Assembly: GCA_965199815.1 (NCBI GenBank) | Contig: CBDATE010000034.1 | Coordinates: 186,001-250,000 of the forward strand | Direction of reading: 5' to 3' | Length of the DNA: 64,000 bases | Source: Azotimanducus sp965199815 | GTDB taxonomy: Bacteria > Pseudomonadota > Gammaproteobacteria > Pseudomonadales > Azotimanducaceae | Shown: positions 31,483-43,200 of the stretch, piece after piece | How the letters are laid out: each line of letters starts with the position of its first letter | How positions within the stretch are numbered: the stretch's first letter is position 1 | The notes under the pieces: generated by a model | What the model saw: only the letters and a program-made list of their open reading frames with translations | Told to the model about the DNA's origin: nothing | Database searches by the model: none | Program-made: the position numbers and the translations under genes

Positions 31483-32631
31483 CTAGTTTCCTGCGGGTGG
31501 CTCGGGGGGGCTGAACCCGGTGGAGGAAGCGGTCATGCGCTCGGGTCGCACTGCCTGGCCGGGGATCAGGATGCCCTGGCCGCGCACCACGAGCTGCGTC
31601 ACATCCGGGAGTCCTGTCACCCAGAAGCCGGATTCGTCGTCACGCAGTATCTCTATGGTGTGAAACTCGGCGCGATTTTCGGAATTCACTGTGTACACCC
31701 CAAGTTGACCGAGGTCGTCGAGCCGCAGCAGATTGGGCATGATGCGGTGCGCGAGCACCGGACTCAAGGGTATCTTGATTTCTGCCGTCACGCCGCTGCG
31801 CAGGGATTGATCCGGATTGGGTACTTCGACTTCCACCTGATAGGTGCGTGTGCCATCGCGGCTATCGCGGCCAATAAAGCGAATCTGGCCTTCAATCGTC
31901 TCTCCCGATACCAGCACTGCAGATGCCGCATCGCCGACTGACAGGGCGCTGACATCGAACTCCGATACGCGACCGACCACCAGCATGGGGTCGAAATCCA
32001 TCAGCGTCACGCAGCCTTCGCCACGCCTGAGGAAGGAGCCAATCTCGGCCTGGGTTTCCTCCACCACGCCGACGAAGGGTGCCAGCACACGGGTGCGTTG
32101 CAAGGCCAGACGGCCAGTGGTTTCGTTCGCTTTTGCGCGCGCCAGGTGTTCGCTGCGGTTGGCGAGCTCCACATCCGAGATGAGCCCCTGCTCGTACAGC
32201 TCGCGCGCACCTTCGTAGTCGATTTCTGCGCGTGTGCGTGATGCCTCGGCTTCTGTGAGTTTCGCCTGTCGGTCTTCCACAGCGAGTTCGCACAGCAGGT
32301 CGCCTGCGGCCACGCGCGAGCCGCGATTGACTGGTCGTGCCTCGACCCGCCCGTCGGTTTCGCTGCGTACCAGGACGCTGCGTTTGTTGCGGGTGTGGCC
32401 GCGTAAGGTGACCACCGGGCTGGTGGCGCGTGATGTACTCATCAGTGTGCGCACACTGGTGGGGCCCGCATCACGGCTGGCGGCTTCGAAGTCGGCGTTG
32501 CGTTCGGCGATGGTGCGCGCCGTCTCCTTTTCGTTGAAGAAGACACCGGAAGCGAGCCAGATCATCATGGCGATGGCGATGGCGATGGCGAGCAGATTTG
32601 ATGCTCTGAACTTGCGGCCTGGGATGCGCAT
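31483..32631 (-). CDS. RND efflux periplasmic adaptor (membrane fusion protein)
   Basis: The protein has 382 residues. Residues about 13-32 form an N-terminal anchor (NLLAIAIAIAMMIWLASGVFF). The lipoyl/barrel-sandwich region contains RSETDGRVEARPVNRGSRVAAGDLLCEL and VLAPFVGVVEETQAEIGSFL, with a coiled-coil hairpin (LTEAEASRTRAEIDYEGARELYEQG) between the halves. This is the HlyD/AcrA architecture. It links the RND permease to an outer-membrane channel. The anchor is encoded by four tandem ATGGCG hexamers (32567-32590, read on the minus strand as Ala-Ile repeats). Confidence 0.92.
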   Translation of the reverse strand: MRIPGRKFRASNLLAIAIAIAMMIWLASGVFFNEKETARTIAERNADFEAASRDAGPTSVRTLMSTSRATSPVVTLRGHTRNKRSVLVRSETDGRVEARPVNRGSRVAAGDLLCELAVEDRQAKLTEAEASRTRAEIDYEGARELYEQGLISDVELANRSEHLARAKANETTGRLALQRTRVLAPFVGVVEETQAEIGSFLRRGEGCVTLMDFDPMLVVGRVSEFDVSALSVGDAASAVLVSGETIEGQIRFIGRDSRDGTRTYQVEVEVPNPDQSLRSGVTAEIKIPLSPVLAHRIMPNLLRLDDLGQLGVYTVNSENRAEFHTIEILRDDESGFWVTGLPDVTQLVVRGQGILIPGQAVRPERMTASSTGFSPPEPPAGN

Positions 32632-32735
32632 GGTGTCTGGTTGTGTTGCTTGTCAGGTTGCGATGCGGTCGGGGTTCATGGTGAGCGGGATGCTTGCGAA
32701 GCCCGTGCGAGGTCCCGCTCAGTACTTAATCAAAC

Positions 32736-32741
32736 ATTCTA
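32736..32741 (-). promoter_or_regulatory. Possible -10 element for the efflux operon
   Basis: On the minus strand TAGAAT lies 105 bp upstream of the adaptor start. No good -35 is found at the right distance, so this is a weak call. The surrounding 163-bp gap also holds GAGCGGGA/TCCCGCTC half-sites that could form a loop. Confidence 0.25.
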
Positions 32742-32794
32742 CCCTGTACGCCGACGGTCAGCGGAAGCTGGCGCTTTGTGCATGCCGTGCACCA

Positions 32795-33955
32795 TCAGGG
32801 CCAGATGCTGTTTTGTGCAACCTCGCGCGCAAAGCGCTCGAATGGCCAGATTTCGATGCCATCGCTGGTGCGAAACGAGCGGCTTCCGGCGTACACGAGT
32901 ATGCGCCCGGCAAGATTTTTCAGGCACTCGACCGCGCGCAGTCCCTTCAGCAGTTGCGTGTGGTAGCGGTCTGTTGCCTTCACTTCAATGGCAAGTATTT
33001 CGTTGCCGCGGCGCAGCACGAAATCCACTTCCATGTCGCGCGAATGATGCGGTGCCCAGTAGCAGATGTCTTCATACAGGTCCGATGTCTCGGCATGTGC
33101 ACGCAGTGTGGTCAGGACCACGCCTTCCATGAGCGCCCCGCGCTCCTCGGCACCAACGCTGCCGAGTTGACGCTTCACCCCTCGCACTATGCCGGGATCA
33201 ACCCAGTAGAACTTGGGTAGCTTGCGTTCACGGACGCGTAGCTTCACTTCACAGGGGGGCAGGCGGTATGCCACGAGGGTATCCACCAGAATGTCGAGAT
33301 AGCCCTGTGCGGTTGTGCGAGCGACACCGGCATCTCGTGCGATGCCGGAGATGTTGAGTACCTGCCCATGAAACAGTGCCGCGATTGGCAGGAATCGTGT
33401 GAATCCGGGTAGATTTCGCACCAGTGCCTCGGCGCGGATTTCCTCGCGAAGGTAGAGCTGCACATAGGATCTCAGGACTTCAGAGCGCTCGGCGGCCTGC
33501 CAGACGAGTGGTATGGACCCATGCCGCAGGACGGCATCAAGGTCAAAATCCTGTTCGAGCTCCGCTGCGGTGAAGGGGTACATGGTTTTCATGAACGCCC
33601 GTCCCGCCAGCAGGTTGGTTCCCGTCGCCTTGAGTTTGCGCGCGCTTGACCCGAGCAGGGCGAAGCGGATGCCGCGCGATTCGATTAGTCGATGGACTTC
33701 ATTGAGGAGCATTGGCAAGCGCTGTACTTCATCCACTACCACCCAGGTGTCCGGCTCGATATGTGTGAGGAGTTGCGAGAAAAGAGCAGGGTTCGCAAGC
33801 AGGTCCTGATAGAGGCGCTCGTCAAGGAGGTCGATATATTCGGCATCGCCAAGCACGGTGCGCGCCCAGGTGCTCTTGCCGACACCGCGTACGCCGAGCA
33901 GGAAGAAGCTGCGACTTGGCGGAGCAAGGATGCGCGTATAAGAGTTGTACACCAT
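32795..33955 (-). CDS. AAA ATPase with DUF4143 domain
   Basis: The protein has 386 residues from ATG 33955. Residues 21-29 (GVRGVGKST) are Walker A, and WVVVDEVQRLP near 80 is Walker B with a following Arg, as in AAA_14 ATPases. ALLGSSARKLK is the sensor-1 region. The C-terminal half is DUF4143 with a nuclease-like fold signature (DMEVDFVLRRGNEILAIEVKAT; D, E and VK positions of a PD-(D/E)XK-like core). Such proteins are widespread, often on mobile DNA, and their function is poorly known. The start codon lies inside a 19-bp inverted repeat. Confidence 0.85.
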   Translation of the reverse strand: MVYNSYTRILAPPSRSFFLLGVRGVGKSTWARTVLGDAEYIDLLDERLYQDLLANPALFSQLLTHIEPDTWVVVDEVQRLPMLLNEVHRLIESRGIRFALLGSSARKLKATGTNLLAGRAFMKTMYPFTAAELEQDFDLDAVLRHGSIPLVWQAAERSEVLRSYVQLYLREEIRAEALVRNLPGFTRFLPIAALFHGQVLNISGIARDAGVARTTAQGYLDILVDTLVAYRLPPCEVKLRVRERKLPKFYWVDPGIVRGVKRQLGSVGAEERGALMEGVVLTTLRAHAETSDLYEDICYWAPHHSRDMEVDFVLRRGNEILAIEVKATDRYHTQLLKGLRAVECLKNLAGRILVYAGSRSFRTSDGIEIWPFERFAREVAQNSIWP

Positions 33956-33994
33956 GTCGTCATTCTTCCATGAAAAATGACGACATGGTGTACA
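33946..33994. repeat. 19-bp perfect inverted repeat over the DUF4143 gene start
   Basis: Arms at 33946-33964 (TGTACACCATGTCGTCATT) and 33976-33994 are exact complements with an 11-nt loop. The arm at 33946-33964 contains the ATPase ATG and its next two codons. The other arm presents ATGGTGTAC on the plus strand. It could be an operator, a translation-blocking hairpin, or a mobile palindrome. Confidence 0.9.
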
Positions 33995-34097
33995 TTTTTC
34001 TGGCATTTTCCCAGTCGCGATTGCCGACTCGCAACAGATGTCGCACTGCCTGTCCCTCGGTAACTTCAGGAGCGGTGCACCTCAGGGTTTCCGAGGT

Positions 34098-34105
34098 TAT
34101 ACAAT
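34098..34105 (+). promoter_or_regulatory. Possible -10 element upstream of the giant gene
   Basis: TATACAAT matches a sigma-70 -10 well. No recognisable -35 lies 16-18 bp upstream, so activity would need an activator or another sigma factor. It is about 105 bp before the in-frame ATG at 34211. Confidence 0.3.
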
Positions 34106-34290
34106 GACGGCACTCATTTGCCGGATTGAGACACCCCAATGTCGCGTACGCTCATCTCCATGCTGGTATCCAGCAAAATCCCGGGCAAGATCCTCGCCAA
34201 GAATATCCTGATGAATGCAGGCCTCGTGAACACAAGCCCGGCGAACACGGTTTCGCGCCAGACCTGTCGCGAATCCTGTCACCACTTTAG

Positions 34291-34309
34291 CCCCCCCCCC
34301 CCCCCCCCC
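34291..34309 (+). repeat. 19-C homopolymer: probable phase-variation tract
   Basis: Nineteen C residues are followed directly by (TC)4. Upstream ATGs at 34139 and 34211 are in frame 2 and the signal peptide plus giant gene are in frame 1. A tract of 17 or 20 C would join MNAGLVNTS... through a Pro run to the signal peptide, while 19 C leaves the frame ending at TGA 34358-34360. Slipped-strand mispairing at such tracts is the classical mechanism for switching surface proteins. Confidence 0.75.
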
Positions 34310-34380
34310 TCTCTCTCGCACACCTCTCCCTCATCTCTCTCCTCGCTTGCCTCACTCTGAGCGCCGCTGCACACGCGCAA

Positions 34381-37248
34381 CCCTCCCTCAGCATCGCTCC
34401 TGTCGCAGGGAGCGGGGTGACAGTCTCATCGAGCGATGCACAGCGTGGTGAGATAGACGAGGATGCCACCTCCGGTGCGGTGACCCTCGAGGTCACCCTG
34501 TCCGAGTCCAGCACCGAGGTGGTGACCGTGGCCTATGCCACGGCGGACTTCTCCTCCACCGACACTGCCGTCTCGTCGAGCAGTATCGACCCCGCCACCG
34601 CAGGTGCCGACTACACCGCGGCCTCGGGCACCCTGACCTTCGCGGCGGGCGACACCCGCAAGACCATCACCGTGTCCATCAGCGACGATGTGAACCGCGA
34701 GCGGGACGAGCTCTTCAAGGTCGGCCTGAGCAGTGCGACGGGGGGCGCGACCATCGCCAGTACCGGGTCGGAGGCCACTATTCTCATTGATGACGATGAC
34801 CCTCGTCCGAAGGCAACCATCACCGCCTCCGTGCCGGGCCTGACGAGCACCGGAGCGCCGGGCGGGACCTTCACAACCCCGGAGGGGTTCCTGAGCGTGG
34901 CAGAGGGCGACAGCGGCAACACCGACATCACCTTCACGGTGACGCTGGAAGGGGCCGACTACTTGAACACATCCTTTTCGGTGAGTAGTACCGATGGCAG
35001 CGCTACCGGCAATGAGGACTACAGGGATGTGGGGTCGCGATCTCTTCCCTCTGTCGTCGTCACTATCGCGCCAGGACAGACCACAGGCACGTTGACGCTG
35101 TCGGTCGTCGGGGACGAGAACTACGAGCCCGATGAGACAGTGTTTCTCCAATTCGTTCATAGTCAATTCGGGACCATCACCAATTCCGCCGAAGGTATCT
35201 TTCTCGTCGAGGTCACCATCACCAACGATGATCCGGTGATGGCCACTTCGGCATCGAACCTGCAAGCGCGCCCGGCCGGTTCCGGCAACCTGGCCGTTTC
35301 CTGGGACCCGGCCTTGGGTGCGCCGAACGGCTACAGCGTACGCTGGCGCAAGGCATCGGAGAGCGACACCGCCTTGAGTGCGGTGAACACTGTCACTGCC
35401 ACCTCCTACACGATTACCGGCCTGGACAACGACACCAGCTATCACGTGCGACTGGACACCCGCAACCTGGCCAACGATGGCATAGCCTCGGGCACGAGCC
35501 TGACCACCGCTGTCACCCCCACGGCCGGGGCAGCGCCGACGGTGACCGCCATTGCCAACCAGAGCGCACGGGCGGGTCAGCCCTTCGAGGTGGATGTGGA
35601 TGCCACGCCGGGCACGGCGGGCGACAGCCTCCAGTATCAGGCCGCCTCCAGCGCCCCGGTGGTGGCGACGGTGACCCCCACGGCGCTGACCGCCCACAGT
35701 GCCAGCAGCACGGTGCGGGTGACACCGGTAGCCGCAGGCACCGCGACCATCACGGTGACGGTGAGCGACGGCACGGAGGTGGACACGGAAACCTTCGATG
35801 TGACCGTCTCGCAACCCACCCTCAGCATCGCTCCTGTCGCGGGCAACGGGGTGACAGTCTCATCGAGCGATGCACAGCGCGGTGAGATAGACGAGGATGC
35901 CGCCTCCGGTGCGGTGACCCTCGAGGTCACCCTGTCCGAGTCCAGCACCGAGGCGGTGACCGTGGCCTATGCCACGGCGGACTTCTCCTCCACCGACACT
36001 GTCGTCTCGTCGAACAGCATCGACCCCGCCACCGCAGGTGCCGACTACACCGCGGCCTCGGGCACCCTGACGTTCGCGGCGGGCGACACCCGCAAGACCA
36101 TCACCGTGTTCATCAGCGACGATGTGAACCGCGAGCGGGACGAGCTCTTCAAGGTCGGCCTGAGCAGTGCGACGGGGGGCGCGAGCATCGCCAGTAGCGG
36201 GTCGGAGGCCACTATTCTCATTGATGACGATGACCCTCGTCCGAAGGCGACCATCACCGCCTCCGTGCCGGGCCTGACGAGCACCGGAGCGCCGGGCGGG
36301 ACCTTCACAACCCCGGAGGGGTTCCTGAGCGTGGCAGAGGGCGACAGCGGCAACACCGACATCACCTTCACGGTGACGCTGGAAGGGGCCGACTACTTGA
36401 ACACATCCTTTTCGGTGAGTAGTACCGATGGCAGCGCTACCGGCAATGAGGACTACAGGGATGTGGGGTCGCGATCTCTTCCCTCTGTCGTCGTCACTAT
36501 CGCGCCAGGACAGACCACAGGCACGTTGACGCTGTCGGTCGTCGGGGACGAGAACTACGAGCCCGATGAGACAGTGTTTCTCCAATTCGTTCATAGTCAA
36601 TTCGGGACCATCACCAATTCCGCCGAAGGTATCTTTCTCGTCGAGGTCACCATCACCAACGATGATCCGGTGATGGCCACTTCGGCATCGAACCTGCGAG
36701 CGCGCCCGGCCGGTTCCGGCAACCTGGCCGTCTCCTGGGACCCGGCCTTCGGTGCACCGAACGGCTACAGTGTGCGCTGGCGCAAGGCATCGGAGAGCGA
36801 CACCGCCTTGACTGCGGTGAACACCGTCACCGCCACCTCCTACACGATTACCGGCCTGGACAACGACACCAGCTATCACGTGCGGCTGGACACCCGCAAC
36901 CTGGCCAATGATGGCATCGCCTCGGACACGAGCCTGACCACCGCTGCCACACCCACGGCCGGGGCAGCACCGACGGTGACCGCCATTGCCAACCAGAGCG
37001 CACGGGTGGGTCAGCCCTTCGAGGTGGATGTGGATGCCACGCCGGGCACGGCGGGCGACAGCCTCCAGTATCAGGCCGCCTCCAGCGCTCCGGCGGTGGC
37101 GACGGTGACCCCCACGGCACTGACCGCCCACGATGCCAATAGTCAGGTGACTGTGACACCGGTAGCCGCAGGCACGGCGACCATCACGGTGACGGTGAGC
37201 GACGGCACGGAGGTGGGGACAGAGACCTTCGATGTGACCGTCTCGCAG
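34381..37248 (+). repeat. Two near-identical 1434-bp tandem repeats
   Basis: Copy A is 34381-35814 and copy B 35815-37248; landmarks such as GTGACAGTCTCATCG recur exactly 1434 bp apart (34417 and 35851). The copies differ at scattered positions only, so the duplication is recent or kept alike by gene conversion. The length is a multiple of three (478 aa), so copy-number change by recombination would keep the frame. Confidence 0.93.
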
Positions 37249-40200
37249 GTGACGCTCGGCTATTCGGCACCGCCGCCGACCTTGACGGTGGATACGCCCA
37301 TCACGGCGTTGACGGCGACGGCGACCGGCTTCGGCAGCGCGACGGTCTCCTACGCGGTGACCACAGGTACGCTGCCCGCCGGGCTGAATATCAGTGCCAC
37401 CACCGGTGCTATCACTGGTACGCCGACAGCGGCAAGCACCACTACGACGACGGTGACAGTAACGGCGACTGCGGGCACCGGCATGGACACGCAGACGGCA
37501 ACGGCGGACATCACCTTCCCGGCGGTGGACAAGGGGACACTGGCGAAGCCGACGAATCTGGCGGTGAAGGCCAACAGCAGCACACGCACCGGTTTCACGG
37601 TGACTTGGGATGCGGTGCCCAACGCCGCGGGATATACGGCAACGGCAACGCCGAGCGGTGGGTCTGCGGTGACCGGCACGGTGGATACAACGGGCACCAA
37701 CCCGGAGGCGGCATTCACCGGCTTGACGGCGAACACCACCTATGCAGTGACGGTGACGGCCACCGGCGATGCCAACTATTCAATGAGCGAGGCATCGGAT
37801 GGGTTCGATGTGACCACAGCGGCCAATCAGGTTCCAACCGTAGGCACCGCGATTCCCGACCAGACGGCGATGGTAGATACGGCGTTCGAGTACAGCTTCC
37901 CGGCTGGCACCTTCAGCGATGCGGACAGCGACAGCCTCACCTACACGGCCCAGCAGACGGACGGCACCACGGACAGCGTACTGCCCACCTGGCTGACCTT
38001 CACCGCCAGCGAGCGCAAGCTCGCGGGCACACCGCAATCCGGCGACATCGGTACGCTGATGGTGAAGGTGACGGCAAGCGACGGCATGGGTGGTTCGGTG
38101 AGTGACACCTTCAACATTGTGGTGTCGGTGGCGGACACCGCCCCCGCCTTCGCGAGTAGCACGACTATCGCGGACAAGACCTTCTCGGTGGATGCCGAAA
38201 TCACCGCCTTCACCCTGCCGGAGGCGACAGGCGGCAACGGGACTATCAGTTACGCGCTGACCCCCGACCTGCCGACGGGGCTGAGCGTAGATACTTCCAC
38301 GCGCGAGGTGAGCGGTACGCCGACGGCAGCAGCGAGTGCGGCGACCTACACCTGGCGGGCTTCGGACAGTGATTCGAACACCGCCAACAGCGACACGGCG
38401 GCGCTGACCTTCATGTTGACGGTGAACAAGGCCACGCTGGCGACACCGAGCAACCTGGCGCTGAAAGCGAACACGCAGAGCAAGACTGGCTTCACGGTGA
38501 CTTGGGATGCGGTGACGAATGCAACGGGCTACACGGCGACGGCCACGCCGAGCGGTGGGTCTGCGGTGACCGGCACGGTGAGTGTGCCGAGTAGCGGCCC
38601 GGAGGCAGTGTTCACCGGCTTGACTGCGGGAACGACCTACACGGTGTCGGTGGTGGCCACGGGCAACACGGCCAATTACGAGGCCAGTACAGCCGCGACG
38701 CTGAGTCAGGCGACGGCGGCCAACGCGGCACCGACAGTGGCCAACGTGATTCCCGATCAGACGGCGACGACAGGTACAGCGTTCAGCTTCACCCTGCCGG
38801 CGGGCACCTTCAGTGATGCGGACAGTGGCGACAGCCTCACCTACACGGCCCAGCAGACGGACGGCACCACGGACAGTGCGCTGCCGACTTGGCTGAGCTT
38901 CACCGCGGGCACCGGTGTCTTCTCCGGTACGCCGACATCCACGGATGCCGGAACGCTGTCGGTGAAGGTGACGGCGAGTGACGGCACGGATTCGGTGAGC
39001 GACACCTTCGATATTGTGGTGTCGGTGGCGGACACCGCCCCCGCCTTCGCGAGTAGCGCGACCATCGCGGACAAGACCTTCACGGTGGATGCCGAGATAA
39101 CCGCCTTCACCCTGCCGGAGGCGACAGGCGGCAACGGGACTATCAGTTACGCGCTGACCCCCGACCTGCCGACGGGGCTGAGCTTGGATACTGGAACGCG
39201 CGAGGTGAGCGGTACGCCGACGGCAGCAGCGAGTGCGGCGATCTACACCTGGCGGGCTTCGGACAGTGATTCGAACACCGCGGACAGCGACAGCAGCGCG
39301 CTGACCTTCATGTTGACGGTGAACAAGGCCACGCTGGCGACACCGGTGGTGACGGTTTCGGCGCAGGACGGGAAATTGACGGCCAGCTGGGGAGGAGTAG
39401 CGAACGCGGCGAGTTACGAGGTTGAGTACAAGCAAAGCACATCGGAGACTTGGCTGAACAATGACGACGACACATCGCCGGCGGAGATTGACAGTCTGAC
39501 CAATGGCACGGAATACGATGTGCGTGTGCGGGCGAAGGCGGCATCAGCTTCGACGAACTATGAGGATAGCCCGTGGTCGGAGGTGAAGAAGGGGACACCG
39601 GTCGAGACGGATGTGGCACCGAGCTTCGGTAGCGAGACTATTGCGGCGCAGACCTGGACGGTGGGTACGAATGTGGACCTGACCTTGCCAGCAGCGACGG
39701 GCGGCAACGGCACACTTACGTACACGCTCTCTCCCGACTTGCCAACGGGCGTGAGCCTGGATGCGACAACGCGCAAGGTGAGTGGCACACCGACGGCGGC
39801 AGCGACCGAGGCCACCTACACCTGGCGGGCTTCGGACAGCGACAGCAACACGGCAGATGCGGATACGGCGGCGCTCACTTTTAGCGTGACGGTAGGCAAG
39901 GGAACGCTGGCGACACCGACCAACCTGGGGCTGAAGGCGGGTTCGCGGAGCAAAACCGGGTTCACGGTGACTTGGGATGCGGTGTCGAATGCGACGGGCT
40001 ACACGGCGACGGCTGTACAGGGGAGCAACACCTTCACCGGCGCGGTGACTGGCACCGAAGCAACCTTTACCGGGTTGGCGGTGAACACCACCTACACGGT
40101 GTCGGTGGTGGCCACGGGCAACACGGCCAATTACGAGGCCAGCACAGCCGCGACATTGAATCAGGCGACGGCGGCCAACTCGGCACCGACAGTGGCCAAC

Positions 40201-43200
40201 GCGATTCCCGATCAGGCAGCGACAACAGGTACGGCCTTCAGCTTCACCCTGCCTGCGGGCACCTTCAGTGACGCGGACAGTGGCGACAGCCTCACCTACA
40301 CGGCCCAGCAAACGGACGGGACGACGGACAGCGCGCTCCCCACTTGGCTGAGCTTCACCGCGGGCACGGGTGTCTTCTCGGGTACGCCGACATCCACGGA
40401 TGCCGGAACGCTGTCGGTGAAGGTGACGGCGAGCGACGGCACGGCTTCGGTGAGCGACACCTTCGATATTGTGGTGTCGGCGGCGGACAGCGCCCCCGCC
40501 TTCGCGAGTAGCGCGACCATCGCGGACAAGACCTTCACGGTGGATGCCGAAATCACCGCCTTCACTCTGCCGGAGGCGACCGGCGGCAACGGCACTATCG
40601 GCTACGCGCTGACCCCCGACCTGCCGACGGGGCTGAGCTTGGATACCTCCACGCGCGAGGTGACTGGTACACCGACGGCAGCAGCGACTGCAGCCACCTA
40701 CACCTGGCGGGCTTCGGACAGTGATTCGAACACCGCGGACAGCGACAGCAGCGCCCTGACCTTCATGTTGACGGTGAACAAGGCCACGCTGGCGACACCG
40801 AGCAATCTGGTGCTGAAAGCGAACACACAGAGCAAGACCGGCTTCACGGTGACCTGGACGGCAGTGACGAATGCGACAGGCTACACGGCGACGGCCACGC
40901 CGAGCGGTGGGTCTGCGGTAACCGGCACGGTGAGTGTGCCGAGCACAGGCCCTGAGGCGGCGTTCACCGCCTTGACAGCGGGAACGACCTACACGGTCTC
41001 GGTGGTGGCCACGGGCAACACGGCCAATTACGAGGCCAGTACAGCCGCGACGCTGAGTCAGGCGACGGCGGCCAACGCTGCGCCGACAGTGGCCAACGCG
41101 ATTCCCGACCAGATGGCGACGACAGGTACAGCGTTCAGCTTCACCCTCCCGGCGGGCACCTTCAGTGACGCGGACAGCGGTGACAGCCTCACCTACACAG
41201 CCCAGCAGACGGACGGCACCACGGACAGCGCGCTCCCGACCTGGCTGAGCTTCACCGCGGGCACGGGTGTCTTCTCGGGTACGCCGAAATCCACGGACAC
41301 CGGAACGCTGTCGGTGAAGGTGACAGCGAGCGACGGCGCGGCTTCGGTGAGCGACACCTTCGATATTGTGGTGTCGGCGGCGGATACCGCCCCCGCCTTC
41401 GCGGACAACACGACCATCGCAGACAAGACCTTCACGGTGGATGCCGAGATAACCACCTTCACCCTGCCGGCGGCGACAGGCGGCAACGGCACCATCAGCT
41501 ACGCGCTGACCCCCGCCCTGCCGAACGGGGTGAGCGTGGATACCTCCACGCGCGAGGTGAGCGGTACACCGACGGCAGCAGCGACTGCGACGACCTACAC
41601 CTGGCGGGCTTCGGATAGTGACAGCAACACCGCGAACAGCGACAGCAGCGCCCTGACCTTCATGTTGACGGTGAACAAGGCCACGCTGGCGACACCGGCG
41701 AATCTGGCTTTGAAAGCGAACACGCGGAGCAAGACTGGCTTCACGGTGACTTGGGATGCGGTGACGAGTGCGACGGGCTACACGGCGACGGCCACGCCGA
41801 GCGGTGGGTCTGCGGTGACCGGCACGGTGAGCACACCGAGTAGCGGCCCGGAGGCGGCATTTACCGGCTTGACGGCGGGAACGACTTACACGGTGTCGGT
41901 GGTGGCCACGGGCAACACTGCCAATTACGAGGCCAGTTCAGCCGCGACATTGAGTCAGGCGACGGCGGCCAACTCGGCACCGACAGTGGCCAACGCGATT
42001 CCCGATCAGGCGGCGACGGTGGATACAGCGTTCAGCTTCACCCTCCCGGCGGGTACCTTCAATGACGCGGACAGTGGCGACAGCCTCACCTACACGGTCA
42101 TGCAGACGGACGGGACAACGGACAGCGCACTCCCGACTTGGCTGAGCTTCACCGCGGGCACGGGTGTCTTCTCGGGTACGCCGACATCCACGGACACCGG
42201 AACGCTGTCGGTGAAGGTGACGGCGAGCGACGGCACAGCTTCGGTGAGCGATACCTTCGATATTGTGGTGTCGGCGGCGGACACCGCCCCCGCCTTCGCG
42301 AGTAGCACGACTATCGCGGACAAGACTTTCACGGTGGATGCCGAAATCACCGCCTTCACCCTGCCGGAGGCGACAGGTGGCAACGGCACTATCAGCTACG
42401 CGCTGACCCCCGACCTGCCGATGGGGCTGAGCTTGGATACATCCACGCGCGAGGTGAGCGGTACGCCAACGGCAGCAGCGACTGCGACGACCTACACTTG
42501 GCGGGCATCCGACGGCGACGCGAACACCGCGAACAGCGACAGCAGCGCGCTGACCTTCATGTTGACGGTGAACAAGGTCACGCTAGCGACACCGATGGTG
42601 ACGGTTTCGGCTCAGGACGGCAAGCTGACCGCGAGTTGGGTGGATGTGACAAACGCGGCGAGTTACGAGGTTGAGTACAAGCAGAGCACATCGGATACCT
42701 GGTTGGGCAATGACGACGACACATCGCCGGCGGAGATTGACAGTCTGACCAACGGCACGGAATACGATGTGCGTGTGCGGGCGAAGGCGGCATCAGATTC
42801 GACGACCTATGAGGACAGCACGTGGTCGGATGTTGTGAAGGGGACACCGGTTGAGGCGGATGTAGTGCCGAGCTTCGGCAGCGAGACTGTTGCGGCGCAG
42901 ACATGGACGGTGGGTACGGAAGTTGATGTGACGCTACCGGCGGCGACAGGTGGTAATGGCATCGTCAGTTACGCGTTGACACCGGCGCTGCCGGGCGGGG
43001 TGACGCTGAATGCGGCAACACGCAAGATGACTGGTACGCCAACGGCAGCAGCGACCGAAGCCACCTACACTTGGCGGGCTTCGGACAGTGATTCGAACAC
43101 CGCCAACAGCGACACGGCGGCGCTGACCTTTCAAGTGACGGTGGTGGACGCGGCACCAGTCATGACGCCGACGCAGGTGAGCAACCTGCAGGTGAGTGCG

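Larger units (their letters stand above)
33956..34416 (+). other. Leader region of the giant surface protein
   Basis: This 461-bp stretch has no complete conventional gene. On the plus strand it contains a TATACAAT -10-like element at 34098-34105, ATG codons at 34139 and 34211 in one frame, a 19-C tract at 34291-34309, (TC)4 at 34310-34317, and a signal-peptide-like coding stretch (LSLAHLSLISLLACLTLSAA then AHA|Q) in the frame of the downstream giant gene. That frame is blocked upstream by TAG at 34288. Confidence 0.75.

Noticed and set aside
34139..34360. Separate 73-aa gene
   Set aside because: Its C-terminal half is just the poly-C and TC tract (Pro/Ser/Leu). It is better explained as the out-of-frame leader of the giant gene.
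34426..35814. Long minus-strand frames (462 and 423 aa, and others to 43 kb) opposite the giant gene
   Set aside because: They are mirror frames of a repetitive GC-rich gene; they repeat with the same period and have no family features or start signals.
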